Assembly (NCBI GenBank): GCA_003254885.1
Contig: QANT01007554.1
Location: 1 to 64,000 of the forward strand
DNA from: Purshia tridentata
Lineage: Eukaryota > Streptophyta > Magnoliopsida > Rosales > Rosaceae
Direction: 5' to 3'
DNA length: 64,000 bases
A program made the translations under genes and the position numbers. Within the stretch, counting starts at the first letter, position 1. Every line of letters starts with the position of its first letter. Below are positions 1-12,385 of the stretch, one piece after another. The notes under the pieces were generated by a model. It worked only from the letters and a program-made list of their open reading frames with translations. It ran no database searches and was not told where the DNA came from.

Positions 1-283
1 CTGGGTTTAGATTAGAAAGAGAGAAGAGTGACTTAGAAAGAGATGAGAGAATGGAAACTAGATGGAGCAAATGGAGCAGATGGAGCAAATGGAGCAAATG
101 AGTAGTGCTATCCCTTTTTGTCCCAGGGGTTACGGTGGGACAAAATTTTTGATTTATTTGGGACAGTTGTCCCTTTGTGTCCCAGTTCCAAATTTCTTAT
201 AAGTTTCACCAAATATAATACATGGGACAGTTGTCTCTTTTAATTAAATATGACTATCCAGTACTGTCTTCCAAACATGGCCT
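1..283. repeat. intergenic start with 9-bp minisatellite
   Basis: No gene is seen. A short minisatellite of about four 9-bp units (consensus ATGGAGCAA) lies at about 61-97. Downstream, the phrase GGGACAGTTGTC recurs twice with minor change (about 160 and 222), which looks like decayed repeat sequence. Confidence 0.5.
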
Positions 284-739
284 GGCCTATTTGGTTCAAA
301 TTTTAGAGGCCTGAAAATGAGAAATCAATTACATTCCCTTGTTTGATAAATATAGGGAAGAGAAATCAATTTATAGCCCAAGGGAATCTTATACCCTTAT
401 TTGGGGGAAAATGAAACCTTGCTCTAGTTTGGGTTTTGTTTTCCCCATGGAAAAACATTTATTGCTTCTCTTTTGGACAAAACTAACCTTGCTATTATTT
501 TGAAATGTCATCTCTATTGTAAATCCTCAAATAAATAATAAATTAGGGTATAATTGAAACACTTTTCATTTCCAATTCCTACACAATCCAAACATGAAAA
601 TGAAAATTAGAAGGTAATTTCTAGTTTACTTTTCCAGGATTACCAAACACCATAAAATGAAATTTCACATTCCCTTTCCCCCGAAAAATGAAAAGGAATT
701 TATTTCTCAAGAAACCAATTCCGTAAACCAAAAAGGTCC
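284..739. mobile_element. candidate MITE with GGCCTATTTGGTT / AACCAAAAAGGTCC ends
   Basis: The left end begins GGCCTATTTGGTT. The right end, read on the other strand, begins GGACCTTTTTGGTT. Inside the ends both sides continue with related AGAAAT(C/A)AATT-like sequence, so the termini form an imperfect inverted repeat. The interior is AT-rich and non-coding. G/C-start termini with TTTGGT are common in Tourist (PIF/Harbinger) and hAT-type MITEs. No clear target-site duplication was found, so the superfamily is open. Confidence 0.5.
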
Positions 740-1615
740 TAAGAAGCTAAGCCATTGAGGCATTTTCACAAGCAGGTTGTGGGTAGTCAGCGGAGTCAGC
801 TTCTTTCTAGCTTGGGGGCTTGGGGGGCGGGTGGCTATGTGTGGCTTCCTTCTTCTCTGACGTGCACGGGGTCAGGCAACTCTACATGACCCCATGTGTA
901 TGCCACTATATACCACAATGTAAAACTTACCAATGTATATAGTCAATTTTTTTTTTTTTAGTTGAGAGAAAATGTTAGAACTTGAGTGCATTGTGAATAA
1001 TTCTACGACTCTTCCAATTAAGTTACTCAACAACTACGAGATATATATAGCCTTTTATTTGTCAGTCTAATCATCTCATGACCTAGCTAGCAGGTGATAA
1101 GAAAAATATATACGTACATTCAATATATAAACACTTGTGATAGAAAAAAATAATTGTAGTCGGTCAACGAAACAAGCCCTTCTCTCTCCCACCTTATGTG
1201 ACCGCATTGTGTTGTGCCACTGATATGCAAAGTGGTTAGTCATATCTCTCTAATCATTATGTGATCTAACATCATAATGTGTAATGAGATAAATAAAAAT
1301 AATCATGATTATAGAAACTTTCACTTTGTGGGTCAACCAAGCCGGCGCCCTTCTCTTTCCCACCTTACGTGGCCCGAGCCGAGCGATTGTGCCGTGCCTC
1401 CACTATGCAAAATTGCAAAGTCAGTCAGCCATATATACATGTTTGATTCAAGAATTAAAATACTATTACATTATGTACAAAAAATCTAATACATTAATAT
1501 ATATATGTTATTATTATAATTTCCTTCTGCTGCAGTTCAAATTTCCATATTCGATCATATATCGATAGTTGGTGTTGTAGAGAAAGCTTTTTGTCTAATA
1601 TGGTTTTCTTGGTAG
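740..1615. repeat. intergenic with degenerate tandem duplication (~180 bp period)
   Basis: No credible gene. Two degenerate copies of one segment are recognisable at about 1158-1247 and 1328-1437. Both run GGTCAAC..AA..., then CCCTTCTC(T)TTCCCACCTTA(T/C)GTG, then a TGCAAAGT(C)AGTCA-like end. The short ORFs that cross it differ between copies and look like chance. A poly-T tract lies at about 948-959. Confidence 0.5.
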
Positions 1616-1929
1616 ATTCTGGAGTTTGTTCGTAATGGTGACAAATCTGTGGCGGAATTGATGGACATTGGGAGACAGCTCCTGGGAAGGTAATGGTGTG
1701 AGCAGTGAAAGCATTATCAATTTTCCCTATTTTTATTTAGCTGGGTCTTAATATTCCAGGCTTGTATAGCTTGTGGAATAGCACGTGACGTGGGCAATCT
1801 TTTTTTCGCCAATTCAACCAATCCGAACCTCGGGATTATGTGTGTATATGCTCAAGTTTGATCTGCATCTTTCTTTTCAAACAGGAAACAAGTTCTTCCG
1901 GTGTTCCACATCTTTTGGATATGGTGCAG
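1616..1929 (+). pseudogene. urease N-terminal (gamma-like domain) gene fragment
   Basis: Two exon-like pieces match the N-terminal region of plant urease. Piece one (1616-1689) reads ILEFVRNGDKSVAELMDIGR and continues QLLGR. It follows an acceptor-like TTCTTGGTAG and ends at a GT donor. Piece two (1885-1929) follows a TTTTCAAACAG acceptor and reads KQVLP, then, after a small deletion that shifts the frame, GVPHLLDMVQ before another GT. In intact plant ureases these pieces adjoin as part of a protein of about 840 residues. The start codon, the rest of the protein and the nickel-site domain are absent. The retained introns show a DNA-level copy, not a processed pseudogene. Confidence 0.8.
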
Positions 1930-1987
1930 GTATTGTGCTCATTCGGGTTGTGGTTTGTGTTCAATATCTTTGATAGGCAGTGCATGA

Positions 1988-2298
<311 letters not shown>

Positions 2299-3300
2299 GT
2301 GAGGCTGGGGGAAGTTTTACTTATTCAAATCAAATAGTTTTTGTTTGTACATAAATTTACCAGTCTGATCCAACCAATAAAAAATTGCCACGTGGTTAGC
2401 ACAGAAATCGAAACCTTGAATCAACCACCAAATAATGTCTCGGGTCATCTGTCGGGCTCTGCATTATTATACAACTAATTACCTACATAGGCCCAATAAT
2501 CCATTTACTACACATGTGAGGCCCATTTTTGCTATAGCCCATTTGCAAGTAACTTGAAGCCCAATGCCTACTTGGTCCAATGTCTACTTAGCCCATTGGC
2601 TGCCTATATTAAGTGTACCTATTAACATTTAATGATAAAAAAGTGTTCCCATATGACGCAGTTGTGGCTGCATTGTATCATTTTACATAAATGGCGATCA
2701 TCAAGTGTTAGTTTTATTATTTAAAATATGTGATTTATTGATTTTGGTCCAAGAAAAACTATTATTTGGAGCCATGAGGCCACTTGGGACCCAGGTCGAT
2801 CTATCTGTGTAATATCGGACTGACATAGCTACACCATCTTCGTATTTGTTGACAAGTAAGAAAAGCTATGAGTTCTTAATATTATCTGGATTCTAATTTG
2901 TCGGGTGTTCATGTTATGTCACTCATGCATTGAGATCTTAATAATACCTAGATTCTAGACTGTATGGAACAATGAATAGGAAGTCAAATTATTAAGGAAA
3001 AAAGGGAAAATATCAAAACAATATCTAGAACATGGTCGGGCCTGTTCTACATTTATTGCCTGGTTGTTTATTCAAGGGTTTGGGTTGACATTTTCAAACC
3101 TGAACGAATTTCAAGCCCAAATGGTTTTGGACTAGGCATTTTAAGTTAAAGCCCAACATTACCTGCCCTCCTGAACCCAATACCAACCCAAACCCAATGA
3201 CCCATGACCCAGAACGAAACAATAAAATAAAATAAAAATAAAAATAAAAATACAAGCAGCTATTGAGCAACGAGGTCAGCCATTTGCAGAGGGGACTGTC
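2299..3300. other. intergenic, rich in GGCCCA/AGCCCA words
   Basis: No gene is visible. About 2500-2600 has many AGCCCA/GGCCCA words. About 2870-2960 contains two imperfect copies of an AATA(T/C)..GGATTCTA-like phrase. An (AAAAT)n-type stretch lies at about 3220-3252. The last part is the PGAP3-like gene's upstream region. Confidence 0.5.
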
Positions 3301-3704
3301 AGTGTTGTGAAGAGGAAGAAGAAGAAAGAGAGAGACAGAGGAGGACGTCACGTGGCTCAGCTGCTACGGTGAGTTTCCTCGCCCCGATCTAAACGATGTC
3401 GTTTCATTCCAGTTAAATTCTATTTGAATGGATTTTATTTGAACAGATATGTAGTTAATTGAACTTGCCAAAAAAGAAAAATAGAACAAGTTACCAAAAA
3501 TAAGGCATTTAAACAAACCTTTTCATGAACCCAAAAAATGATTGTGGGTTTTTGAGAATTTGGGTTGAATAAATTGCATAAACAATTAGTTGACAGAAGT
3601 TTTAAGTTTAGAGTGAGATGATGTGTTGATTATGGAAGTCAAGATCTTGCGGTGTAATTTTGGGACATTAAAAATCTTTACCAATCAGTGATTTTGTGTT
3701 TCAG
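3301..3704 (+). promoter_or_regulatory. 5' leader of the PGAP3-like gene with 5' UTR intron and G-box
   Basis: A G-box core CACGTG lies at 3349-3354 inside a purine-rich leader. A donor-like CTACG|GTGAGT (GT at 3369) pairs with a TGTTTCAG acceptor at 3703-3704, immediately before the start codon, so a 5' UTR intron of about 336 bp is inferred. The transcription start is not fixed by the sequence. Confidence 0.5.
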
Positions 3705-6700
3705 ATGCTAAAACACTATTGGTTCGTCTTCTTTATGGTGGTTTCATGGGTTGTCAGCTTCACAGTTATAGATGCCAGTGCTGGTGATCGTGATCCAGTT
3801 TATGGGTAAGTGCTTTATCTTCTAAAGATCTTCTCCAAGAACTCTTTATGGGTTTTATAATGCTACTGGTGTAGCTTTGGTTATACTCTTTTGTGATAGC
3901 TACCTTTATTGTTTTTGTGGCTTTCGCTTCAGTCCTCATTGTTTTGCTTTAAAAACTATATATTTTCGTCTCTGCTCTTTCATCATTTAGAAAACAATGC
4001 AGCCTACTGAGGCTTTCTTGGCCTGCATCAGCCTTTTATTTCCTAAATGACTGAAATTTTCAACGGAAGGACTTGAAAAAACAATCCAGGTTCTCTTCAT
4101 TTGAAGCTTGAATGAAAAGGGCTGGTTGTGACCACACCATTCAAGGAGTATGGACCCCACATTGGGCTTGTCCCCATTCATTAGTAATCAGTTCTCCTCA
4201 TTTGAAGTTCAAATAGAGGAGATCTTTTTCCCTTGAATCTTTGTGTTTGCAATATACGGTAAATCGTTATTACACTAATCAGTAATTTAGTGGAGGAATT
4301 ATTACATAATAAGTATTCCTTGAATAAGAAAGCTGCTCACCAAACTAATTTACCAATCCTATTTGTGACATAGTTCATGTGGGTCTGTTGACATGCTTGG
4401 AGTTCTGTTTTCTTATTTTATGTTAGTAGGCCATTATGTCATTTACCCTCCATATAATTACTCAAGCTAAAACATGGGATCTTAAAAGTTAAACCATACT
4501 GTCCTTAAGAACTATGGAGCTTAACTCAGGCTGGATCGGATTACAATACATTTAGCCCCATGCAGTTCGTTTTTCAGCCCTATTAAGACCTTTAGAATAA
4601 AGGACTTCCTCAGTTTGTTGTTTATTCTTTATTTTTTCAAATGCATTTGTGTAACGACTATTCCTGTAGAACTGGTATATAGCTAAGTTGTACGAGTAGC
4701 CTGAGTGTGTGTGAGTTCTTGTTATTTATCTAGTGGAATCAACTTTTTGTTCTATGTTGTAAAGTAAATTAGTTTTGGCTATTTTCGCTACTCTTGTAAC
4801 CAACTATGTGGACTTTACATTTTGCCGTTGGAATAGTGTTTCATAGTTACTTGTAATTTTAGGGCTTGTGTAAAACAATGTGAAGCAACTGGCTGTGTAG
4901 GGCAGAGATGCTTTCCCAATTGCAACTTCTCTTCAGATGGTGTCTCCGTTGATCGTCCATGGTACATGCAAGAACCTCTTTATTTGCAGTGGAAACAATG
5001 GGATTGCCAAAGTGATTGCCGTTACAATTGTATGGTTGACAGAGAGAAAGAAAGAGAAGCAGCTGGTCATGGTCCGGTCAAATATCATGGAAAATGGCCC
5101 TTCAAGCGTGTTTATGGGATCCAGGTTAGCTTTTTAACAGGCTATATACCTTGGAAACATTTTTACCATAGTTTTGTAGTTTGTGCTATTTAACATGTTA
5201 TCCATTTATTTAGGAGCCTGCCTCTGTAGCTTTCTCTGCGCTCAACCTTGCAATGCATTTTCATGGTTGGATATCCTTTTTCATCCTTTTGTACTATAAG
5301 TTGCCTTTGAGACGAGATAAGAAGGCATACTATGACTATGCCAGTTTGTGGCACATCTATGCTCTCTTACAATTCAACACCTGGTTCTGGAGTGCTGTTT
5401 TCCACAGTAGGTAAGCTTTTCTCTGTCTTTATGTATTTCTTCTTACTACAATATGTGGGAATGAATGTCTGCATGCTGTTTTGGTTTTTGATAAGCTTTA
5501 TCTTTGTTTATTTTAATTACATTACAAGAATGTGTGTGCATTTAGATATGTGGGAATGAATGTCTGCATGCTGTTTTGGTTTTTGATAAGCTTTATCTTT
5601 GTTTATTTTAATTACATTACAAGAATGTGTGTGCATTTACTTTGCTTTCAGACTCTCATTCTAGGTCAAAGGTTTATTTGGTTCATTGGCCCTAAAAAGT
5701 GCATTTACTGTTGAATGTTTGAAAGGTGGGTGACTAAATTAATCTTTCCTCACCCCTATAAAATGTTTGAAAGTGCATTTATTGTACTAATCCTAATAAT
5801 CACCTAACCCTCCTCCACACTCTTCCCCTCACCCTCCGCCCAACCAGAAAAGGGGGAAAAAAAACACCTATTTTCTGGCAACTAAATTAGGTTTCGTAAT
5901 TTTTATTATTCTTTTTTGGTGGGTTGAAGAGGGGGTCGGGGTTGGGGGGGTGGGGGAGAAGCTGGGTCATTTAGCACATTTCATGATCATTACTGTGTCT
6001 TATTGAACTACAGAGACGTGGATTTGACAGAGAAATTAGACTACTCATCTGCTGTGGCAATACTTGGGTACTCGCTCATTCTGGCCATACTAAGAAGTTT
6101 TGACGTGAGGGATGCTGCTGTCAGAGTCATGATTGCTGCTCCACTGCTTGCTTTTGTAACCACTCACATATTGTATCTCAACTTCTATAAACTGGATTAT
6201 GGTATGTTTACCCTCCCTTTCCATATTCTTTTCTTATTTTTCAGTAACGGTATTGAACCAAGGATTAATATGGCATTCTATATTCTTGCAAGGTTATATT
6301 CTTCTGTGAGAGAGAGAGAGTTGATAATTTGTGCTTCCTTTGATCTTCAATTTTGTTTTTGTAATATACCGTTTCCCTACTTTCATAGGACTAACCTCAT
6401 CAAATAATACAACTATACATTACTTTTTATCCCAACAATTTAAGCTATTAGGAAAATATGAACACTATTTAGTTCTACAATCTCCACATTTAGGCTTGAA
6501 CAGTCATACAAGTTGATCTTACACTTGAATTTACTTTTTATACCAGGTGGAAAGTCTTTATGTTGGACACAGAATCTCTTGCTTTGATTTCATTACAGAT
6601 GACTTATTATCCTAAAAATTTGAACTGTTAGGAAATGCTTATTTCTTCTATTTTGACATTGTAGGCACCTTGAATCGTTATTCTCTCTTTTCAGCACATA

Positions 6701-7065
6701 ACTTCCTAGTGTTTATGAGGACAATCTGACAAATTAATCATCGCTTTGCAGGGTGGAACATGCAAGTTTGTCTTGTCATGGGTGTGGCTCAACTTCTTCT
6801 TTGGGCAATTTGGGCTGGTGTCACTCGCCATCCATCTCGTTGGAAGTTGTGGGTGGTAGTAGTGGCAGGATCCCTTGCAATGCTCCTAGAAATTTTTGAT
6901 TTCCCTCCATACCAAGGATTTGTGGATGCTCATGCTGCCTGGCATGCCATCACTATCCCCTTAACTTACGTTTGGTGGAGTTTCATCAGAGACGACGCTG
7001 AGTTCCAAACCTCTAACCTCATAAAGAAGTACCGGACATCTAACCTTTCAAAGAAGGCAAAATAG
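3705..7065 (+). CDS. PGAP3: PGAP3/PER1-like GPI-anchor lipid remodelling protein
   Basis: Five coding exons: 3705-3805, 4863-5124, 5214-5410, 6014-6201 and 6752-7065. All have GT-AG borders and give 353 residues, in line with the family. The protein starts with a hydrophobic signal peptide (about 1-25). A Cys-rich lumenal part follows (CVKQCEATGCVGQRCFPNC, then CQSDCRYNC), then several hydrophobic membrane spans. PER1/PGAP3 proteins are CREST-family hydrolases of the ER/Golgi that remove the sn-2 acyl chain of GPI anchors. The family's conserved polar residues are plausibly H185 (VFHSR), D299 (IFDFPP) and H310/H314 (DAHAAWH). This assignment is from memory of the family and has not been aligned. 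The stop is TAG at 7063-7065. Some databases call plant members Per1-like family protein. Confidence 0.92.
5451..5640. repeat. perfect 95-bp tandem duplication inside PGAP3-like intron 3
   Basis: Copy one (5451-5545) and copy two (5546-5640) both begin ATATGTGGGAATGAATGTCT and are identical except for the last base. The duplication lies wholly in the intron and does not touch splice sites. Confidence 0.95.
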
Positions 7066-8530
7066 TTGTTTCTAAATGGCATGATCATTTTATGCTTGAG
7101 CACGTAGCCCTTGTCTCCATTAATCTACTCGAAGTTGCAGTTTTTCCCTTATCTTTGTTCTATCTGTAATGCAAAATGAGACAGTTGGGATAGGGTACTG
7201 AATGCTGTTGTATTGAGTTAAATTATCGTGTTGATTTCTCTTTATTGGTAATCCTTGATGCCCACAAGAATATACCATAAGGACCTCAATTTGTTAACTT
7301 TCATTTTATATTTTATTGTTTGTTTAGCCACAATAAGGAAGGACCTTACTTCACCTGTGATATGTTGAATGGGGCAGTTCAAATTCTTTTTAATCAACTG
7401 TGGATGACTATTAATTAGGTCGAAATAAGGGCCAGCTGCTGCCATCTCAGAATCTGATTCAACCTTACTGGCAGGATAACCAAGGCAACTATTTATTGCG
7501 CCTCACTCCCATTTCTTTTCCTTGACGCCCAAGACTCCCTGTGCAGCAAGTTACCTTTCCTTTGACCCTCATTACTTGCTGACCACTTAACCCATTAGTT
7601 TGAATCTTATTTCCTCTTCTGCTGTTTTGTTTCGTTGTTTGACTTCTGTTATAGATTTTAACCAGAAAGTGACGGGCCCATAACTCATTGATTTTGTCAA
7701 ACTTAGCTTTGGAATTGTGTAGCTATTGTTGCGTTGCGTTGAGGGCCTGCTCACAAACATGCATACATAGATGCATCCCATTTTTATAGGGAGTGAAAAT
7801 AAGAGAACCTCTCGTGTAACGAAATTATGCTCCCAGCAAAATATTAGCTTGAATTCTAATGTTTTGAAACTCCATTTCACCTGGACATAAACTGAATGAC
7901 AATTGGAATAAAGTTTCTATTTATAACACAAATAACTATACTTGTCAAATAAATTTTCTCAATAAAGATAAATTTAGGCATAATAAATATGACATTGCAT
8001 ATGCTCATCATCTTTAATCCTTTCATTACTATTCATATGACTACCATTCACATCAAGCTTAAAACCACCATTAGGTGGGGATCCCAAGTAAGGTTGAGGT
8101 ATTTGCATCTTGACTACAGTTCGCTCATTAAATTTTGTGTAGACACACCACCAACACATGGTCGACAGAGCAAATCCATGGTGACACTATGTCCACACAC
8201 TCCACAATATGTCCACAAAGGGTATTTTTGTTCTAAAACAGTAAAAAGGGTTATAAAACTTTGTTTTGGGTAGGATAAATAAAAACTTATTTGATATTAA
8301 AGGAGGTTAGGCCCAGGCTATACCGACCTCCCTTTGCTGCTAAGTTGACCACTTTTTTTTTTCTTTTTTTATTCCCAAGAGAGATTTTTTTTTTACTGTA
8401 GGGCAAAAAGGAAAAAAAAGGGAAAAATGTTGAGAGGGTGGTCAACTCAGCAGTAAAGGGTGGTCGATATATCCTGGGTCAGGAGGTTATTCAATTAAAT
8501 TGCCACATTGGTTGCAAGCATCCAAACTGG
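7066..8530. other. 3' UTR of the PGAP3-like gene and intergenic spacer
   Basis: No gene seen. AT-rich spacer with poly-T/poly-A tracts at about 8351-8393. The nearly complementary phrases around 8330-8350 (GCTGCTAAGTTGACCAC) and 8434-8450 (GGTGGTCAACTCAGCAG) form a short inverted repeat enclosing these tracts. The ORFs here have no recognisable protein features. Confidence 0.5.
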
Positions 8531-8536
8531 ACCTTC

Positions 8537-8666
8537 GGCCCATTTATAAAAGCAAAGCCCAGCCCACTTCATTCTAAAACCCTAGATAACGAAGACCTTG
8601 TTTCACAACCGCATATACCAGTCTTACTATTTTATTCTGTATCACGCGGCACCTTTCATATATAAA
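8537..8666 (+). promoter_or_regulatory. eEF2 core promoter: site II, telo-box, TATA
   Basis: GGCCCA (8537-8542) and AGCCCA words (8556-8566) are followed by the telo-box AAACCCTAG (8577-8585) and a TATA-like CATATATAAAGG (about 8655-8666). Telo-box plus site II is the known signature of plant translation-apparatus promoters active in dividing cells. This fits the eEF2 gene downstream. A 5' UTR intron must follow, because the leader exon with the ATG begins after an acceptor at 9382-9383. Its donor, around 8700-8740, is not clear. Confidence 0.7.
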
Positions 8667-9041
8667 GGACAAGTGTGAAGTGCTTGCTCATTTTGCTCTC
8701 TACTAAGGTGCCGCCTCTCTCGCAGCTTGTCAGCTGGTTCGTTCTCTCAACTTCTATTTTTAGATCTGAAATTTCCTAACTTGAACTTGTATGAAACTAA
8801 TTGACTTGCATGTTTACTTCAACTAAATGATTTATAGCGCATGCTTTTCGATTTTTATGCTTCAAGATCTGTAATCAGACGGTCAAACTAGCATATTTTC
8901 GATTTTTTTGGAACCGATCAGATTGAATTTGTTTATGCTTAGTTGCTGTTTTTATGACTTTGATGGTAGCTGACTTTTGCTATAGCTTGTTTTGATGAGA
9001 ACTAAAATTTGCTTTTGAGCTTTTTTTTTTTTTTATAACTC

Positions 9042-9201
9042 ATATCAAATTTAAGCAAATATTGTATAGGTTTATACGCATACACCCTTAACAGATTTAA
9101 GCTACATATATATATATATANATATCAAATTTAAGCAAGTATTGTATAGGTTTATACGCGTACACCCTTAACAGATTTAAGCTACATATATATATATATA
9201 T
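9042..9201. repeat. 80-bp tandem duplication around an N, in the eEF2 leader intron
   Basis: Two copies starting ATATCAAATTTAAGCAA (9042 and 9122) differ by about two substitutions. Each ends in an (AT)n run. The unknown base N (9121) lies exactly at the junction. This may be an unmerged contig overlap and not a real duplication. Confidence 0.85.
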
Positions 9202-9427
9202 CAAATTATTATATAGAGAACCAGTTTCTAAGTACCTAAATATTTCTATGCTGCGTATTTCATATATGGTTTTTCTTTTGTGATGAGTAGTTTTATCAGT
9301 TATTAATAAACTATTTTTGGATCTTTTTAAGTTGTTCTTGGTCATTTATCTCATTGGGCTGTTTTTATGTTTCTGGTGAGCAGGTGCTACTGAATTTGTT
9401 TTGAGGTGACATTTAAGAGAAGTCAAG

Positions 9428-12385
9428 ATGGTAAGCCACTTGTTTCTAATTTTAGTATACTGTGTTGATTAAAAACATTTATGTGCTTAATTTTAATCGT
9501 GGGATATTTCTGATGTGTGCAGGTGAAGTTTACAGCTGAGGAGCTCCGTAGGATTATGGACTACAAACACAACATTCGTAATATGTCTGTTATTGCGCAT
9601 GTTGACCACGGTATATATTATACTGCACTTTCTTTTGTTATCAAATATCAATTGGGTGTAAAACTGTAAAAGTATTTCATTCTTGAGCTGATATATTGTT
9701 CCCAAGTTATGATTTTATATGTTAAAATGTGTGAGGGCTATTATTAATTATGGGTTGGTAGTGCACTCAAGGGAGTTAGTGATAAATTGTCTGAGTAGGG
9801 ATATTTCTGCTATTGCTAGCTGAAAGTAAAGTCGTGCAGTGAGGCACATTTTGGCTTGGAGTTGTTTGATCTATTTGCTTCTTATTATGTTGCATCTGTG
9901 GCTGTCATGATCAACTAATTATGTTGAATTTTGCCAACTCTCAGGGAAGTCAACCCTTACGGACTCCCTTGTTGCTGCTGCCGGTATCATTGCAACAGAA
10001 GTTGCTGGTGATGTCCGGATGACGGATACCCGTGCAGATGAGGCAGAGCGTGGTATCACAATTAAATCTACTGGTATCTCTCTCTACTATGAGATGACTG
10101 ATGAGTCTTTGAAGAGATATAAGGGAGAGAGAAATGGAAATGAGTACCTTATCAACCTCATTGATTCTCCCGGGCACGTTGACTTTTCATCTGAGGTCAC
10201 AGCTGCTCTTCGTATTACTGATGGTGCACTTGTGGTGGTAGATTGCATTGAAGGTGTGTGTGTCCAAACAGAGACTGTGCTTCGTCAGGCCTTGGGAGAA
10301 AGGATCAGGCCTGTTTTGACTGTTAACAAGATGGACAGGTGCTTCCTTGAGCTCCAGGTTGATGGAGAGGAGGCTTACCAAACATTCCAAAGGGTTATTG
10401 AGAATGCTAATGTCATTATGGCTACATACGAAGACCCCCTTCTTGGTGATGTCATGGTTTACCCCGAGAAAGGTACAGTTGCTTTCTCGGCTGGTCTGCA
10501 CGGTTGGGCCTTTACCCTCACCAACTTTGCGAAGATGTATGCATCCAAGTTTGGAGTTGATGAGTCCAAGATGATGGAACGGCTCTGGGGTGAGAACTAC
10601 TTTGACCCAGCTACCAAGAAATGGACAAGCAAGAACACTGGTTCTGCTACCTGCAAGCGTGGTTTTGTTCAGTTCTGTTATGAACCCATCAAGCAGATTA
10701 TCAACACCTGCATGAATGACCAGAAGGATAAGTTGTGGCCCATGTTGACAAAGCTTGGTGTGACCATGAAGAGTGACGAGAAGGAGCTGATGGGGAAGGC
10801 ATTGATGAAGCGTGTCATGCAGACCTGGCTGCCAGCTAGCAGTGCCCTGTTGGAAATGATGATCTTCCACCTTCCCTCTCCTTCAACAGCACAACGGTAT
10901 CGTGTTGAGAACTTGTATGAGGGTCCCCTTGATGATCAATATGCTAATGCTATCAGGAACTGTGATCCCGAAGGACCTCTTATGCTCTATGTATCTAAGA
11001 TGATTCCTGCATCTGACAAGGGTAGGTTCTTTGCCTTTGGCCGTGTCTTTGCTGGTAAAGTCCAGACAGGTTTGAAGGTTAGAATCATGGGTCCCAATTT
11101 TGTTCCTGGAGAAAAGAAGGATTTGTATGTTAAGAATGTACAGAGGACAGTTATTTGGATGGGAAAGAAGCAAGAAACCGTTGAGGACGTACCTTGTGGT
11201 AACACTGTTGCCCTGGTTGGTCTTGATCAGTTTATCACCAAGAATGCTACCTTGACCAATGAGAAGGAAGTGGATGCTCACCCCATCCGGGCTATGAAGT
11301 TCTCTGTCTCACCTGTTGTGCGTGTTGCTGTTCAGTGCAAGGTTGCTTCTGACCTTCCTAAACTTGTTGAAGGCCTCAAACGTTTGGCCAAGTCAGATCC
11401 TATGGTTGTCTGTTCCATTGAGGAGTCTGGAGAGCACATTATTGCTGGTGCTGGTGAACTCCACCTTGAGATCTGTTTGAAGGATCTTCAAGATGACTTT
11501 ATGGGTGGAGCAGAGATTATAAAATCTGACCCTGTTGTGTCCTTCCGTGAGACGGTCCTCGAGAAGTCTTGTCGCACAGTGATGAGCAAATCACCCAATA
11601 AGCATAACCGTCTATATATGGAAGCACGGCCCTTGGAGGAAGGTCTACCTGAGGCCATTGATGATGGTCGTATTGGTCCAAGGGATGATCCTAAAGTTCG
11701 TTCTAAAATCTTGGCTGAGGAGTTTGGTTGGGACAAGGATCTTGCTAAGAAAATCTGGTGTTTTGGCCCTGAGACTACCGGCCCTAACATGGTTGTGGAC
11801 ATGTGTAAGGGAGTTCAGTACCTGAATGAAATCAAGGACTCTGTTGTTGCTGGGTTTCAGTGGGCATCAAAGGAAGGTGCCTTGGCAGAAGAAAACATGA
11901 GGGGTATCTGCTTTGAAGTGTGTGATGTGGTTCTGCATGCTGATGCTATTCACAGGGGTGGTGGTCAGGTCATTCCAACTGCTAGGAGGGTCATCTATGC
12001 TTCCCAGATCACAGCCAAGCCAAGGCTTCTTGAACCTGTTTATCTTGTGGAAATCCAAGCTCCAGAGAATGCCCTTGGTGGTATCTACAGTGTTCTTAAC
12101 CAGAAACGTGGGCATGTGTTTGAGGAAATGCAAAGGCCTGGTACTCCACTCTACAACATCAAGGCTTATCTCCCTGTCATCGAATCTTTCGGGTTCTCTG
12201 GTCAGTTGAGGGCTGCGACTTCAGGGCAGGCTTTCCCACAGTGTGTGTTCGATCATTGGGAGATGATGTCTTCTGACCCATTGGAAGCTGGTTCCCAAGC
12301 TGCACAACTTGTTACTGACATCCGTAAGAGGAAGGGCTTGAAGGAGCAAATGACCCCGCTCTCTGAGTTTGAGGATAAGCTATAA
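9428..12385 (+). CDS. LOS1: eukaryotic translation elongation factor 2 (eEF2)
   Basis: GTPase that translocates peptidyl-tRNA on the 80S ribosome in the cytosol. The coding exons are 9428-9430 (the ATG alone), 9523-9610 and 9945-12385. They give 843 residues, the usual plant eEF2 length. The N-terminus [20 protein letters not shown] leads into the P-loop AHVDHGKST (residues 26-34). The switch I region carries MTDTRADE at 56-63, with T57 equivalent to the eEF2-kinase site of other eukaryotes. The G3 motif DSPGH and G4 NKMD follow. Domain IV has [11 protein letters not shown], with the diphthamide-acceptor His at 700. The C-terminus is FEDKL. An intron directly after the start codon is needed to read the conserved VKFTAEEL. 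The gene lies 2.4 kb after the PGAP3-like gene and 0.9 kb before REV7, same strand. No defects are seen. Confidence 0.98.

Noticed and set aside
10187-10870. 227-codon ORF on the - strand
   Set aside because: It lies wholly antisense to the eEF2 coding exon and has no family features. It is a shadow of the conserved gene.
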